A DNA stretch of 13,359 bases, taken from contig CAMYEJ010000021.1 of the NCBI GenBank assembly GCA_947254665.1, positions 1-13,359 on the forward strand. The letters are read 5' to 3'. Every line of letters begins with the position of its first letter. Within the stretch, counting starts at the first letter, position 1. Shown in pieces: positions 13,351-13,359 of this stretch. Below the pieces are notes generated by a model. The model searched no databases and was not told where the DNA came from. It was given only the letters and a program-made list of their open reading frames with translations. A program made the position numbers and the translations under genes. This DNA is from an uncultured Peptoniphilus sp. Its GTDB lineage: Bacteria > Bacillota > Clostridia > Tissierellales > Peptoniphilaceae.

Positions 13351-13359
13351 GGAATATAT

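Overview
The window is AT-rich (roughly one-third GC by eye) and codes almost entirely on the minus strand. It uses many AGA and ATA codons, has strong GGAGG-type ribosome binding sites, and uses a TTG start in one place. Together with an O2-sensitive type of [FeFe] hydrogenase and a zinc-ribbon L28, this suggests a strictly anaerobic, low-GC Firmicute of the Clostridia/Tissierellia type, possibly near Peptoniphilaceae. The taxonomic guess is inference. No rRNA, tRNA, IS element, integrase or CRISPR array was seen.

Layout from left to right. (1) At 1-2101 (minus) is part of a type I restriction-modification locus: hsdM followed by hsdS, with hsdS cut by the window edge and no hsdR visible. 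(2) From 8544 back to a terminator at 2257-2277 (minus) are seven tightly packed genes that look like one operon. In transcription order they are a zinc/manganese-type ABC importer (His-rich binding lipoprotein, ATPase, permease), a YbaK-type Cys-tRNA(Pro) deacylase, an alpha-phosphoglucomutase, a PfkB-fold protein that has lost its catalytic and sugar-binding motifs, and an isochorismatase-family hydrolase. Gaps are 4-nt overlaps to 10 nt, except for a 36-nt gap between the lipoprotein and the ATPase that holds a perfect hairpin. (3) At 8545-8837 is a divergent promoter region with candidate promoters both ways and two dyads. (4) At 8838-9029 (plus) is rpmB, the only plus-strand gene, encoding the four-cysteine form of L28. 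Two terminators in tandem and a third, bidirectional one follow it. (5) At 9189-9680 (minus) is a GNAT acetyltransferase. (6) At 9736-13295 (minus) is a two-gene hydrogenase operon. Its first gene encodes a fusion of the NuoF-type 4Fe-4S domain with a GltD-like FAD/NAD(P)H oxidoreductase. Its second gene encodes a multi-cluster [FeFe] hydrogenase with all H-cluster motifs.

How the genes work together. The two hydrogenase proteins probably pass electrons between NAD(P)H (at the GltD-like module) and protons/H2 (at the H-cluster) through a chain of Fe-S clusters, with no full NuoF/NuoE diaphorase. The zinc importer feeds metal to the cell, and the divergently transcribed L28 is itself a zinc-ribbon protein, so metal may be the link between the two sides of the shared intergenic region. 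The most unusual items are the compact hydrogenase/GltD-NuoF pair, the apparent PfkB pseudoenzyme directly after phosphoglucomutase, and a hairpin placed between the Shine-Dalgarno sequence and the start codon of the ABC ATPase gene. I found no clearly new defence or mobile system; the type I locus looks conventional as far as it is visible.
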